A stretch of DNA of 20,449 nucleotides from JAAFHN01 sp031421855. GTDB lineage: Bacteria > Pseudomonadota > Gammaproteobacteria > Burkholderiales > Burkholderiaceae_C. Of this stretch, positions 1 through 7,643 are shown piece by piece. The first letter of the stretch is position 1. Every line of letters begins with the position of its first letter. The stretch is from the NCBI GenBank assembly GCA_031421855.1, contig JANOPN010000165.1, positions 1-20,449 of the forward strand, in the 5' to 3' direction. Made by a program: the position numbers and the translations under genes. The notes beneath the pieces were generated by a model, which did not search any database, was not told where the DNA came from, and was given only the letters and a program-made list of their open reading frames with translations.

Positions 1-881
1 CTTGCAATCTCTTGCGCGCTCGGCTTTACTCGCCCAAGGGCCTTTAACCTCATGGGTTTTGGCGTTGCGAACAGTGCGCGCCGGTCGATGACCTCGCGAG
101 AATGCGCGGCTATGAACTGCTTGACGATGCGATCCTCTAGCGAGTGAAAGCTGATCACGACAAGCACGCCGCCTGGTTTGAGAATGTTCAGGCTCGCGGT
201 GAGCGCGTGTTGCAATTCCTCAAGCTCGGCGTTGATGTAAATCCTAAAAGCCTGAAATGTGCGCGTTGCAGGGTTCTGGCCCGGTTCGCGGGTTTTGACC
301 GTGCTAGCCACGAGCTCGGCCAGTTCACGGGTTGTGCAAATTGGCTTCCCGATCTGTCGGCAAGCATCAATCGCCTTTGCAATCTGAGCAGCAAACCGTT
401 CTTCACCATAGTCACGAAGCACCTCTTTCATGTGATCAACTGACGCAGTCTCTAGCCACTGAGCGACGGTTTGTCCGCGTGTGGTGTCCATGCGCATGTC
501 CAGTGGCGCGTCAAACCGAAATGAAAATCCGCGTGCGGCCTCGTCTATTTGCGGCGAGCTCACACCTAGGTCTAGCAAGATGCCATCGACGCTGTGCGGT
601 GACAAATTGACAAGCCCAGAAAATGCCTCATGCTGAATGCGGAGTCGCGAATCGCCAATGCTTTTCGCAGCCGAAATCGCTTGAGGGTCCTTGTCGAACA
701 CGAGCAAACTGTCGTCGGGCGGGAGCTTTGACAGCAACAGCTTGGAGTGCCCACCCCGGCCAAACGTGCCGTCAATGAAGAGCCTCGGCGAGTTCGCAAC
801 ATCGACGGTTCCACCACCGCAAAGCAGGGCATTTACCGCCTCGTTGAGCAGCACGGTCGTGTGGTTGAAGTTGTTCACCAT
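1..881 (-). CDS. rsmH: 16S rRNA (cytosine1402-N4)-methyltransferase RsmH, 3' end cut off by the window edge
   Basis: RsmH (MraW) uses SAM to methylate N4 of C1402 in the ribosomal P site of 16S rRNA in the cytoplasm. The frame opens with ATG at 881 and stays open to base 1, giving about 293 codons. The family is usually about 310 aa, so only roughly the last 15-20 residues are missing. Visible motifs are the SAM-binding FIDGTFGRGGHS near the N-terminus, a DKDP acidic loop, GILLDLGVSSPQID, RGFSF, and near the C-terminus GGVLVVISFHSLEDRIVK followed by LKALGRVKPSAQE. The start lies 6 nt after the mraZ stop, so the two are surely co-transcribed, as in the conserved mraZ-rsmH-ftsL-ftsI division cluster. 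The product call follows from family motifs that are all present. Confidence 0.96.
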   Translation of the reverse strand, partial: MVNNFNHTTVLLNEAVNALLCGGGTVDVANSPRLFIDGTFGRGGHSKLLLSKLPPDDSLLVFDKDPQAISAAKSIGDSRLRIQHEAFSGLVNLSPHSVDGILLDLGVSSPQIDEAARGFSFRFDAPLDMRMDTTRGQTVAQWLETASVDHMKEVLRDYGEERFAAQIAKAIDACRQIGKPICTTRELAELVASTVKTREPGQNPATRTFQAFRIYINAELEELQHALTASLNILKPGGVLVVISFHSLEDRIVKQFIAAHSREVIDRRALFATPKPMRLKALGRVKPSAQEIA

Positions 882-887
882 GCGCTC

Positions 888-1331
888 TCAAAACGCCAAA
901 TCTTTGAAACCCTGGGGGATTTCGTTGGTCATGGCTTTTGCTTCATGCGCGGCGTGCAACTGACGCTCCCACAATTCGACGTATCTGCCCATGCCCAGCA
1001 AAACGATTTCGCTACCCGCGCTGAGTTGCGCCGTGCTTCGAAGCTCTGGCGTGATCAAAACGCGCCCAGATTTATCCAACTCCATGTCCATGGCGTAGCC
1101 GTAGAACATGCGTTTGACCCATTGCGAGTCGATGGGCATCACCTCAATTTGCGCGCTGAACGACTCCCAGTTCGGGCGAGTGAAAATGAGCAAGCAGCCG
1201 TGTGGGTGACGCGTAATCGTTAACTCATTGTTGGACTGCGCGAAGGCGTCACGAAACCGGGTCGGCATGTTGAGCCGACCCTTGTCGTCGAGGCTGGTGT
1301 GGGTAGCACCTTTGAACGCAAACTTGCTCAC
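888..1331 (-). CDS. mraZ: Transcriptional regulator MraZ, GTG start
   Basis: MraZ is an AbrB/SpoVT-fold DNA-binding protein that represses its own division/cell-wall operon. The open frame could begin as far up as 1463, but that region contains the MraZ operator array. The natural start is GTG at 1331, which gives 147 aa, the normal family length, with N-terminus VSKFAFKGATHTSLDDKGR. Two tandem half-domains are visible, each with the DxxxR signature: D15-R19 (DDKGR) and D86-R90 (DKSGR). No strong Shine-Dalgarno is seen before the GTG, so the exact start is less certain than the identity. The gene heads an operon with rsmH 6 nt downstream. The first ATG options (1463, 1425) would translate through the operator and are rejected. 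Confidence 0.93.
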   Translation of the reverse strand: MSKFAFKGATHTSLDDKGRLNMPTRFRDAFAQSNNELTITRHPHGCLLIFTRPNWESFSAQIEVMPIDSQWVKRMFYGYAMDMELDKSGRVLITPELRSTAQLSAGSEIVLLGMGRYVELWERQLHAAHEAKAMTNEIPQGFKDLAF

Positions 1332-1401
1332 TGACTGGTTGACTCGTGGTTGGATTGGAAGTGTCTTGTTGGGGAGTTTTGGCGATGAAATCGCCGGGAA
1401 A

Positions 1402-1437
1402 TCCCAAAAATTCCCCTTTTCCACCATTATTTTCCAC
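1402..1437 (-). promoter_or_regulatory. MraZ-box operator array, four units at 10-bp spacing
   Basis: On the minus strand four pentamers TGGAA, TGGTG, GGGGA and TGGGA begin at 1436, 1426, 1416 and 1406, each separated by 5 nt. This is the TGGGN-N5 repeat layout known for MraZ binding upstream of mraZ in E. coli, with one match per helical turn. The outer copies are imperfect. The array lies about 70-105 nt upstream of the GTG start of mraZ, which agrees with autoregulation of the operon. Confidence 0.8.
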
Positions 1438-1453
1438 TGTAACTCAAAATGAG

Positions 1454-1470
1454 AGCCGCTCAAAGCGGCT
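1454..1470. repeat. Perfect 7-bp inverted repeat in the mraZ upstream region
   Basis: AGCCGCT, loop CAA, AGCGGCT. On the plus strand it is followed by a run of A. On the minus strand it is preceded by T's and followed only by CTCATTTT, so it does not read as a textbook terminator in either direction. It sits between the upstream STAS-protein gene and the MraZ boxes. It could weaken read-through or be an operator-like site; its role is unknown. Confidence 0.5.
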
Positions 1471-1644
1471 AAAAAAACAAAAAACCAAGTGGAATCAGCT
1501 ACTTAGATGCAGTACTTCAGTGTATTTTTGTTATGAATGAAGCACTTAGCGCGACTTGTTCGCGTAGAAAATCAAGTATGGTTTGATGAACTATTTTTTG
1601 TCACCAATTGGTGCTGCGTGTGACGGAACGCATCAAAAGCAGAG

Positions 1645-3471
1645 TTAGTCTCGGCGCACCATGACGCGGGCGTGTTCTGAGATGCCGATGACGTGGAAAA
1701 ACGCGGCCACCATGCGATGCACATCGGTGAACTGCACCACCCGACCTTCGGATTGGCGCGCGCTGACCCAGTTGAGCAGCGTTCCGGCAGCTGAAAAATC
1801 GACGCGAATGAGCTTCGCGCATGAAATCGACATCAAATCTGCGCCGAACAGCTTGGTCTCCAACCGCTCAAGCGCTTGGGTTGCATCACCCAAAATATGT
1901 CCAGACAGCTCGACGGCTGTGATGTGATGAAATTGAGACGAGGCCGCCCCCATGTGGGTATCGCCAAAATTGCTGGTGCCCGGTGCTGACATCGAATCTC
2001 GAAACGCATCGCCAATGATCGTCGATCCACCGAATTGGCTATCGGGATCAAGTGTCTTGAAGTTGCATTTGACTCCGTCCCACGACGGCGGAGAAACTTC
2101 GTACGTCACGCAGTAGTCGAGAGCTGTCAACTCAAAGTCGTCTGGCCGATGCGTGACGCGCTGCGCCTCCATGCGCAACTTCCACGCGGCCGGTGGGACT
2201 TCGCGTTGACCCGAGGGCGTTATGTTTTTCAACACCGTGTCGAGTTGCCGCAGACCCAAGAATTCCAACCGAACTGGCTGAAGCGCCCACGCTGAGAAGA
2301 GCGAACCAAGCAAATCGAATGCGGCGGGATCGATATTCTTCACCTTGGTCCAATCGATTCGCCAAGGTTGTTGTGCTTTCGCCAATGTGCCGCGCAAAGC
2401 AGCCACCGATTGAACGCCAACGTTTGATGGCGCGGTCCATTGGGCGGCAGCGTCCGCCTTGCGATCGGTGCTCGCCCCACTGCCCGACTGAAGCTTAGCG
2501 ACGAGATCGGGCATCGAAAACCATGCAGGTGCTGAGCGTCCAAAGCGATTGGCGTAATCAATGCCGTGTTGCTCAAAAGAGTCGTGATTACCGGTTGCCC
2601 GATAAAAATCGAACAGCGTTAGCCAAGTCTCGTCTTGGTTGACATGGGTGCCGGATGGGCCTAACGCATCGAGCAGCGCTGCTTCGGCAGCCTGATCGTC
2701 GCCGTTTGCGAATCGAATTGCCGCCTCTTCGTGCTCCGCGTCGTGCGGCACCTCTTCAACATCAAGCGCAAAAAGTTTGGATGCTGAGAAACTCGTCGAA
2801 AGCGACTCAGGTTGACCCGGTGTGCTTCGTGAGTCAAAGCCCTGCATGTCCCCCAGCATGGGCTTGATTGTGTGCAATTGTCCCTTGGGAGCGACAGCTG
2901 GGCGAGGCGTTTTGGCTGTGTTTGCGTTCGCCTCGTAGTTGCCGGCAATGGGCTCCTGAGTCTCGAGCGGTACCGGTTCTGTGGCCGCGTATGCGGTTTT
3001 GGATGGTGATGTGCCGGCCGGCGCGTTCGGATCGGGAATTCTCAGCCCTTGAATCGGACCGGGTCCAACGCTGCTGGTTGGGAAGCTGCTGTTGGACGGA
3101 AGCGACGAGTTGGGGACATTGGTCTTCCACCACTGCATCGACATCTGAGCTTCGATTTCATCGATTTTCTTCAGTGTTTGAGCGCGATCATCCGGCTTGG
3201 ATGGCATGCTGCTTTGAAAAAACGACGGCCTGGCACTGGCATCAGCTGAGCCGCCCAAGGCTTCGCGTTGGCGAATTTTGCGCAGCATGTCGAATTCGCG
3301 TTTGCGAACGAAGTCATTTCGCCGCTTTCGCTCAATCATCTCTTTGAGATTGGCCTTGCTGTAGTTGCTGTCCTTGTCCGACTCGCGATGGTCAAGCTCC
3401 GCCCAGTTCGTGGCAGGGTTGCGCACGAACTTGACCATTCGAGAAAATAGGCCCGAGGGCTCTTTTGACAT
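1645..3471 (-). CDS. STAS-domain (anti-anti-sigma-like) protein with TPR/FimV-like middle, 608 aa
   Basis: No signal peptide or membrane segment is seen, so it is probably cytoplasmic. Residues 1-75 are basic and charged (KEMIERKRRNDFVRKREF, predicted helical). Residues 110-235 are Pro/Ser/Thr-rich linker. Residues 245-320 (FANGDDQAAEAALLDAL, DETWLTLFDFYRATGNHD) resemble a TPR-type unit as found at the FimV C-terminus. Residues 355-420 and 515-605 look like two STAS-type domains; the second has VDFSAAGTLLNWV (S560) where anti-sigma antagonists carry their switch Ser. STAS proteins usually act by partner binding under Ser/Thr phosphorylation. No kinase or sigma partner lies in the window. The start is 58 nt downstream of the dksA stop, and mraZ follows on the same strand. 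The STAS call is fairly sure; the cellular role is unknown. Confidence 0.75.
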   Translation of the reverse strand: MSKEPSGLFSRMVKFVRNPATNWAELDHRESDKDSNYSKANLKEMIERKRRNDFVRKREFDMLRKIRQREALGGSADASARPSFFQSSMPSKPDDRAQTLKKIDEIEAQMSMQWWKTNVPNSSLPSNSSFPTSSVGPGPIQGLRIPDPNAPAGTSPSKTAYAATEPVPLETQEPIAGNYEANANTAKTPRPAVAPKGQLHTIKPMLGDMQGFDSRSTPGQPESLSTSFSASKLFALDVEEVPHDAEHEEAAIRFANGDDQAAEAALLDALGPSGTHVNQDETWLTLFDFYRATGNHDSFEQHGIDYANRFGRSAPAWFSMPDLVAKLQSGSGASTDRKADAAAQWTAPSNVGVQSVAALRGTLAKAQQPWRIDWTKVKNIDPAAFDLLGSLFSAWALQPVRLEFLGLRQLDTVLKNITPSGQREVPPAAWKLRMEAQRVTHRPDDFELTALDYCVTYEVSPPSWDGVKCNFKTLDPDSQFGGSTIIGDAFRDSMSAPGTSNFGDTHMGAASSQFHHITAVELSGHILGDATQALERLETKLFGADLMSISCAKLIRVDFSAAGTLLNWVSARQSEGRVVQFTDVHRMVAAFFHVIGISEHARVMVRRD

Positions 3472-3529
3472 AGCTACAGTTTATCGAGGTCTGTCAAGGT
3501 CGGGATTGGGATTTGCCAGCGGACAATGA

Positions 3530-4813
3530 TCAATCGCCAAACATTTTTTGGCGCAGTTCGCGCCGCTGTTGCGCTTCAAGCGACAGATTGGCGGTTGGAC
3601 GTGCCAGCAACCTGGGAACGCCAATGGGCTCACCCGTTTCGTCGCAGTAACCGTAGTCCTCCGAATCGATGCGAGAAATCGACTGCTCAATCTTTTTCAA
3701 CAACTTTCGTTCGCGATCACGAGTACGCAGCTCAAGTGCGTGCTCTTCCTCGATGGTTGCCCGGTCGGTTGGATCCGGGGTCACCACAGTTTCTTCACGC
3801 AAATGCTCAGTTGTCTCGCCCGCGTTTTTGAGCATGTCGGTTCGCAACGCGACAAGTAACTTGCGGAAGTACTTGAACTGGGTGTCATTCATGTACTCGG
3901 CGTCGGACATCGCCATAATGTCGTCGTCAACAAGTTGGGCAATAGGCACAGTCTTCCAATTGTTGGCGCGTTTGGGGTCGCGCTTGTGGACTGCGGCCGG
4001 TGGCGGCGCCAAGGTCGAAGCGGGCATGTAAGTCGCCGGCGTGCTCCACTGCGCGATACCGGCACTTGAGTTGTACGCTTTGAGTTTGGTTTTTGACGCA
4101 CTGGTTGAAGGCTTGGGCAGCGGCTTCAACCCAGGTTTCGGTGCCAAAGCAGCCGTGAGCGCTGGTGACATGGGTTTGGGCGACGGCGTCGCGGGAAGTG
4201 CAACCGCAGGCGTTTGAGTTTTAGTTGCTACTTTGGTCGTTGCTTTAGTCGGGGCCTTCACGGCTGGCTTGGGGTCGAGTTTCGGGCTTGTGTTCAATTT
4301 GACTGGGATCGCTTGCGTGGGCGCAGGCTTGGTTTTGGATGGGGTTATTTTGATCGGCACCGCGACTTTGGCTGATTTGGGTGCCGGTTTTGACAAGGTT
4401 TGGGCTGGTTTGACCGATTTTGCCGCGACGACCGCCACGACCACCTTCTCAATTGGCTTTGAAATCTGCTTCGGAGCAGTTTTTGCGGCAGGTTCAACTA
4501 CCGCTTTCACGGCAACTTTTGCGATTGCCTTCGCGGCGGTTTTGACTGGTGCCTTCAGCGCGGTCTGTGACGGCGGCTTTGTCGGCGACTTTGTGGGTGG
4601 CTTTGTGGGTGGCTTGACTGATGTTTTGACAACCGCGGCTTTCGCAGCGACTTTTGAAGTTGGCTTCGTGGCGGGTTTGGCTGTTAATTTGGTCGCGGCT
4701 TGAGCGTGGTCAACAACCAACGGTTTTTTTGGCGCAATGCGGTTGTTTGGAACGGCTTGCTTCGCCGTCGCGTTGAAGTCAAAGCCCAGCTTTTTTAAGA
4801 AAACACCTAACAT
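3530..4813 (-). CDS. dksA: RNA polymerase-binding factor DksA with long Lys/Ala/Pro N-terminal tail
   Basis: DksA enters the RNAP secondary channel and, with ppGpp, tunes rRNA and amino-acid promoters. The last ~145 residues are a full DksA: coiled coil with tip motif DPTDRA (D347, D350, A352 equal E. coli D71, D74, A76), ELRTRDRERKLLKKIE, then a zinc-finger-like end beginning YGYCDETGE. Of the four zinc Cys of E. coli DksA only C390 remains; the others align with T393, S411 and A414. About 270 residues precede the core, dominated by K, A, P, T and V in short repeats (PTKPPTKSPTKPPSQ), like histone H1 tails. The total of 427 aa is far above the usual ~150. GGAG sits 7 nt before ATG 4813, supporting the long form. 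Identity is certain; the tail function is unknown. Confidence 0.92.
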   Translation of the reverse strand: MLGVFLKKLGFDFNATAKQAVPNNRIAPKKPLVVDHAQAATKLTAKPATKPTSKVAAKAAVVKTSVKPPTKPPTKSPTKPPSQTALKAPVKTAAKAIAKVAVKAVVEPAAKTAPKQISKPIEKVVVAVVAAKSVKPAQTLSKPAPKSAKVAVPIKITPSKTKPAPTQAIPVKLNTSPKLDPKPAVKAPTKATTKVATKTQTPAVALPATPSPKPMSPALTAALAPKPGLKPLPKPSTSASKTKLKAYNSSAGIAQWSTPATYMPASTLAPPPAAVHKRDPKRANNWKTVPIAQLVDDDIMAMSDAEYMNDTQFKYFRKLLVALRTDMLKNAGETTEHLREETVVTPDPTDRATIEEEHALELRTRDRERKLLKKIEQSISRIDSEDYGYCDETGEPIGVPRLLARPTANLSLEAQQRRELRQKMFGD

Positions 4814-4905
4814 GTGGAACTCCGTCTCACTGGCATGGCTTGAGCCGCCTCTGAGGTCAAACCGATGACCCTGAGCACGCTAAATAGGCGCGCATCTTGC
4901 CACAC
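4807..4905 (-). CDS. Possible 32-residue leader ORF overlapping the dksA start
   Basis: On the minus strand AGGAG (about 4914-4918) is followed at good spacing by GTG at 4905 and an open frame (WQDARLFSVLRVIGLTSEA) that ends in TAG at 4807. The stop overlaps the dksA start as ATGTTAG. The arrangement would permit translational coupling. There is no family match that I recognise, and a random ORF of this length is quite possible, so this is only a candidate. Confidence 0.25.
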   Translation of the reverse strand: MWQDARLFSVLRVIGLTSEAAQAMPVRRSSTC

Positions 4906-4931
4906 GTTTGAATTCTCCTAAACGACGCTGC

Positions 4932-4962
4932 GCAAATGCGGCAAAAAACCGGCTTCATTTGC
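4932..4962 (-). terminator. Interrupted hairpin between the CobW GTPase gene and dksA
   Basis: On the minus strand GCAAATG pairs with CATTTGC, with an inner CGG/CCG around a T-rich loop. It begins about 20 nt after the GTPase stop codon at 4984. The T's lie in the loop and not after the stem, so intrinsic termination is doubtful. It may instead stabilise the mRNA end or attenuate read-through into dksA. Confidence 0.3.
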
Positions 4963-4983
4963 TGCATCTTCTTCGTCAATGGG

Positions 4984-6048
4984 TCAACTCAGGCATTGCT
5001 CCAGCCCTTGGAAGAAAATATCTTTTGGCAGATCGATGCCAATGAACACCATCTTGCTGATCCGCTCTTCATTGGCCTCCCATTTGGGGCCAAGATCGCT
5101 GCCCATTAGCTGGTGGACACCCTGAAATATCACCTTGCGGTCCGTGCCCTTCATGTTGAGTACGCCCTTGTATCGCAACATGCGCGGGCCGTAAATTTGC
5201 ACGATCGCTCCAAGAAAGTCCTCGAGTTTGGCCGGGTTGAATGACCGTTTTGCCCGGTAAACGAAGCTCTTCACGTCATCGTCGTGGCTGTGGTGGTGTC
5301 CGTGGTCGTGGTCTTTGGCATGTGACGGGTGATCACACGCTTCGCCTTCGACGTGGTGATGGTGGTCGTGGGCATGGTCGTGTGCCTTTGAGTCATTCAG
5401 AAAATCAGGATCGATGTCGAGTTTGGCGTTCAGGTTGAACCCTTTGAGGTCCAATACTTTGGTGAGGGCCACTTCGCCAAAATGCACGGTTTGCATCGGC
5501 GCGCGAGGGTTCATGTGCTTCAAGCGATGAATCAGCGCTTGAAGCTCTGACTCAGACACCAACTCGGCCTTGCTGATGAAGATTTGGTCAGCAAAACCCA
5601 CCTGACGGCGAGCCTCTTGGCGGTCATTGAGTTGGGTTGCCGCGTGTTTGGCGTCGACTAAGGTCAAAACACTGTCAAGCAAGTACTGTTCAGCGATGTC
5701 GTCGTCCATGAAAAACGTCTGCGCGACAGGGCCCGGGTCGGCTAAACCGGTGGTTTCGATGATGACGCGGTCAAAGTCGAGCTCGCCTTTGCGTTTTTTC
5801 TCGGCCAAGTCGTGCAAGGTGGTGCGCAGGTCTTCTCGAATCGTGCAGCACACGCAGCCGTTGCTCATTTGGATGATTTGCTCTTGCGTCTCGACGCGAA
5901 GAATCTCGGTGTCGATGTTTTCTTCGCCAAACTCGTTTTCAATGATGGCGATTTTTTGACCGTGGGTCTCGGACAAAACGCGTTTGAGCAGGGTGGTTTT
6001 CCCCGAGCCCAAAAAGCCGGTGAGGATGGTTGCTGGAATGAGTGCCAT
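4984..6048 (-). CDS. COG0523 (CobW/ZNG1-type) GTP-dependent metallochaperone, His-rich
   Basis: A G3E-family P-loop GTPase that delivers metal, usually zinc, to client proteins. With the ATG at 6048 it is 354 aa. Motifs: Walker A GFLGSGKTT (residues 11-19), the diagnostic metal site GCVCC (64-68), Walker B-like IIETTGLADP (96-105), a base-recognition loop ISKAEL (about 158-163), then a strongly His/Asp-rich linker at about 223-255 (AHDHAHDHHHH, DHDHGHHHSHDDD), and the CobW C-terminal domain. An upstream in-frame start at 6171 would overlap the end of rlmI and lacks homology, so I use 6048, whose N-terminus MALIPATILTGFLGSGKTT fits the family. It lies between rlmI (52-nt gap) and dksA. The neighbouring DksA has lost zinc ligands, which makes a zinc-related role attractive but unproved. 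True cobalamin-pathway CobW is less likely, as no cob genes are nearby. Confidence 0.9.
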   Translation of the reverse strand: MALIPATILTGFLGSGKTTLLKRVLSETHGQKIAIIENEFGEENIDTEILRVETQEQIIQMSNGCVCCTIREDLRTTLHDLAEKKRKGELDFDRVIIETTGLADPGPVAQTFFMDDDIAEQYLLDSVLTLVDAKHAATQLNDRQEARRQVGFADQIFISKAELVSESELQALIHRLKHMNPRAPMQTVHFGEVALTKVLDLKGFNLNAKLDIDPDFLNDSKAHDHAHDHHHHVEGEACDHPSHAKDHDHGHHHSHDDDVKSFVYRAKRSFNPAKLEDFLGAIVQIYGPRMLRYKGVLNMKGTDRKVIFQGVHQLMGSDLGPKWEANEERISKMVFIGIDLPKDIFFQGLEQCLS

Positions 6049-6100
6049 GGTGTCGATCGGTTGGGTTTGATGCGTTGATGTGTGGTCAGTTTCCGAAAAA

Positions 6101-7357
6101 TCAAGACTCGACGGCAGCGTCAGTGCCCGCGGTTGACTCAGTGGCGTTGTCCAGGCGAGCCCGACGCGCATGCGGCTTCTTCATCACGACGAGGCCCTTG
6201 AGGTATTCGCCCTCAGGGAAATTAACTGTCATGGGGTGGTCGGGGGCTGCGGCGAGTCGCTGGCTGATGAAGCCATCCACTGTGCTGTCGGTGCCTGCGC
6301 TGGCCACAATTTTGTGGAACAAGTCGGCGTTGATGCCGCCCGAGCAACTGAAAGTAAACAACACGCCACCAGGCTCAAGCAATTTGAACGCCAAGCGGTT
6401 GATGTCTTTGTAGGCCCGTGCTGCGCGCTCGGCGTGCGCGGCAGTCGGGGCGAACTTGGGCGGATCAAGCACGATGGCGTCAAACGTCACGCCGTCTTGG
6501 ATGAATCGCCGCAACGATGCGTTGACATCTGCATCTAAAAATGTGCAGCGATCAAGCGAGAATCCGTTTAGCTCGACATTTGATCGTGCGCGCTCAAGGG
6601 CAGGTCCGCTGGAGTCAATTGAGGTCACATGGGCTGCACCACCGCCCAAAGCTGCCACCGTGAAGCCACCTGTGTAGCAAAAACAGTTGAGCACACGTTG
6701 AAACTGCAGCCGACGGGCATAGTCGCCAAACAAAGCCCGGTTGTCGCGTTGATCAAGGTAAAAACCGGTCTTGTGCCCCGTTGCGATGTCCAAACCCAAT
6801 CGCCATGTGTGCTCTTGAATCACCAAGTCGGTGCCGCTGGTCTCGCCACTGAGCCAGCCCGTGGCTGGGCTCAGGCCTTCAAGCGCTCGCACACCCGAGT
6901 CGCTGCGCTCGTAGAGTTTGCGCAGCCCAGTTGTTCGCAGCAAGGCGTCGACGATGATGGCCTTAAACTTTTCCGTCCCTGCTGACAAAAACTGTGCAAC
7001 CAAGGTGTCTGCATACCGATCAACGATCAGGCCGGGTAGACCGTCTGCCTCGCCGTGAATCAGGCGCACACCGTCGCTTTTGATGTCAAATCGAGCTCTG
7101 GTCGCCGTAGCTATTGAGATCAATGCTCCCAAAAAAGTAGCGTCGATTCGCTGCGCTTCGTCAAAACTCCAGACCCGAGCGCGGATTTTGGAGCTCGGGC
7201 TGTAAGCCGCCCACGCCAAAAATTTGCCCTCAGTCGTGCAGACCTTCACCGTTTCGCCAGAGTCGCCACTGCCCTTGGCCACAGCGCTGTCATAAATCCA
7301 AGGGTGGCCGCGCAAGAGCGAGCGTTCCTTACCGGGTTTGAGCCAAATGCTTTTCAT
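6101..7357 (-). CDS. rlmI: 23S rRNA (cytosine1962-C5)-methyltransferase RlmI-like
   Basis: A SAM-dependent m5C methyltransferase of the RlmI/YccW family acting on 23S rRNA, 418 aa (family about 395-400). N-terminal PUA-like RNA-binding domain at 1-75 (WLKPGKERSLLRGHPWIY). Central TGHKTGFYLDQRDNR (193-207). Rossmann methyltransferase core with VLNCFCYTGGFTVAALGGGA (222-241), the LDPPKF motif (297-302) and the catalytic-Cys motif TFSCSGG (C338). A short basic/Ala-rich tail extends past the usual end (HARRARLDNATESTAG). Start ATG at 7357; no clear Shine-Dalgarno. It is the first gene of the minus-strand housekeeping run in this window, and the CobW-type gene follows after 52 nt. Confidence 0.93.
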   Translation of the reverse strand: MKSIWLKPGKERSLLRGHPWIYDSAVAKGSGDSGETVKVCTTEGKFLAWAAYSPSSKIRARVWSFDEAQRIDATFLGALISIATATRARFDIKSDGVRLIHGEADGLPGLIVDRYADTLVAQFLSAGTEKFKAIIVDALLRTTGLRKLYERSDSGVRALEGLSPATGWLSGETSGTDLVIQEHTWRLGLDIATGHKTGFYLDQRDNRALFGDYARRLQFQRVLNCFCYTGGFTVAALGGGAAHVTSIDSSGPALERARSNVELNGFSLDRCTFLDADVNASLRRFIQDGVTFDAIVLDPPKFAPTAAHAERAARAYKDINRLAFKLLEPGGVLFTFSCSGGINADLFHKIVASAGTDSTVDGFISQRLAAAPDHPMTVNFPEGEYLKGLVVMKKPHARRARLDNATESTAGTDAAVES

Positions 7358-7476
7358 GGGGGGATTGTCGCGGTTTGCGCGGAGCTGACGGCTTTACTGT
7401 CGAGAAACGCCCGTGCATCCTCACGGCGCGCACACCGCACTGCAAAACGCATCATTGCGGGGGTCAAAGAGTGTCA

Positions 7477-7540
7477 TCAATAAACATAGCAACAAACCCA
7501 ATGAATCCGGTGACCAAGTGCCAAAATGGCTCAAAAACAG
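7477..7540. repeat. 64-nt dispersed repeat, left copy
   Basis: Aligned without gaps to 15311-15374 in the same orientation, 45 of 64 bases agree, with a near-perfect 20-nt core at 7497-7516 (CCCAATGAATCCGGNGACCA). It lies in the 286-nt gap between the lysR stop and the rlmI start, which otherwise holds no recognisable gene. Further right, at about 7586-7600, the minus strand has GAAGTTGAACGCCT, which resembles the last codons of the xerC remnant (GAAGTTCAAGCCT). Confidence 0.7.
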
Positions 7541-7643
7541 GTTCCCGAAGCTTCTTGGCGCTCGGGTAGCGCGGTTAGCGACACAGGCGTTCAACTTCCT
7601 GATCTGAGGTGACGAAAGTCGTTGTTACGCTGAACCGTTGGCT

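Noticed and set aside
1454..1470. Hairpin considered as a rho-independent terminator
   Set aside because: The U-run is on the wrong side for the minus-strand transcript, and A's follow on the plus strand, so it was kept only as an inverted repeat.
4233..4703. Plus-strand hydrophobic 156-codon frame (Gly/Ala/Phe/Val-rich, like a membrane protein)
   Set aside because: It is the exact antisense of the Lys/Ala/Pro/Thr repeat tail of dksA, whose codons read backward as hydrophobic residues; no ribosome site or family motif.
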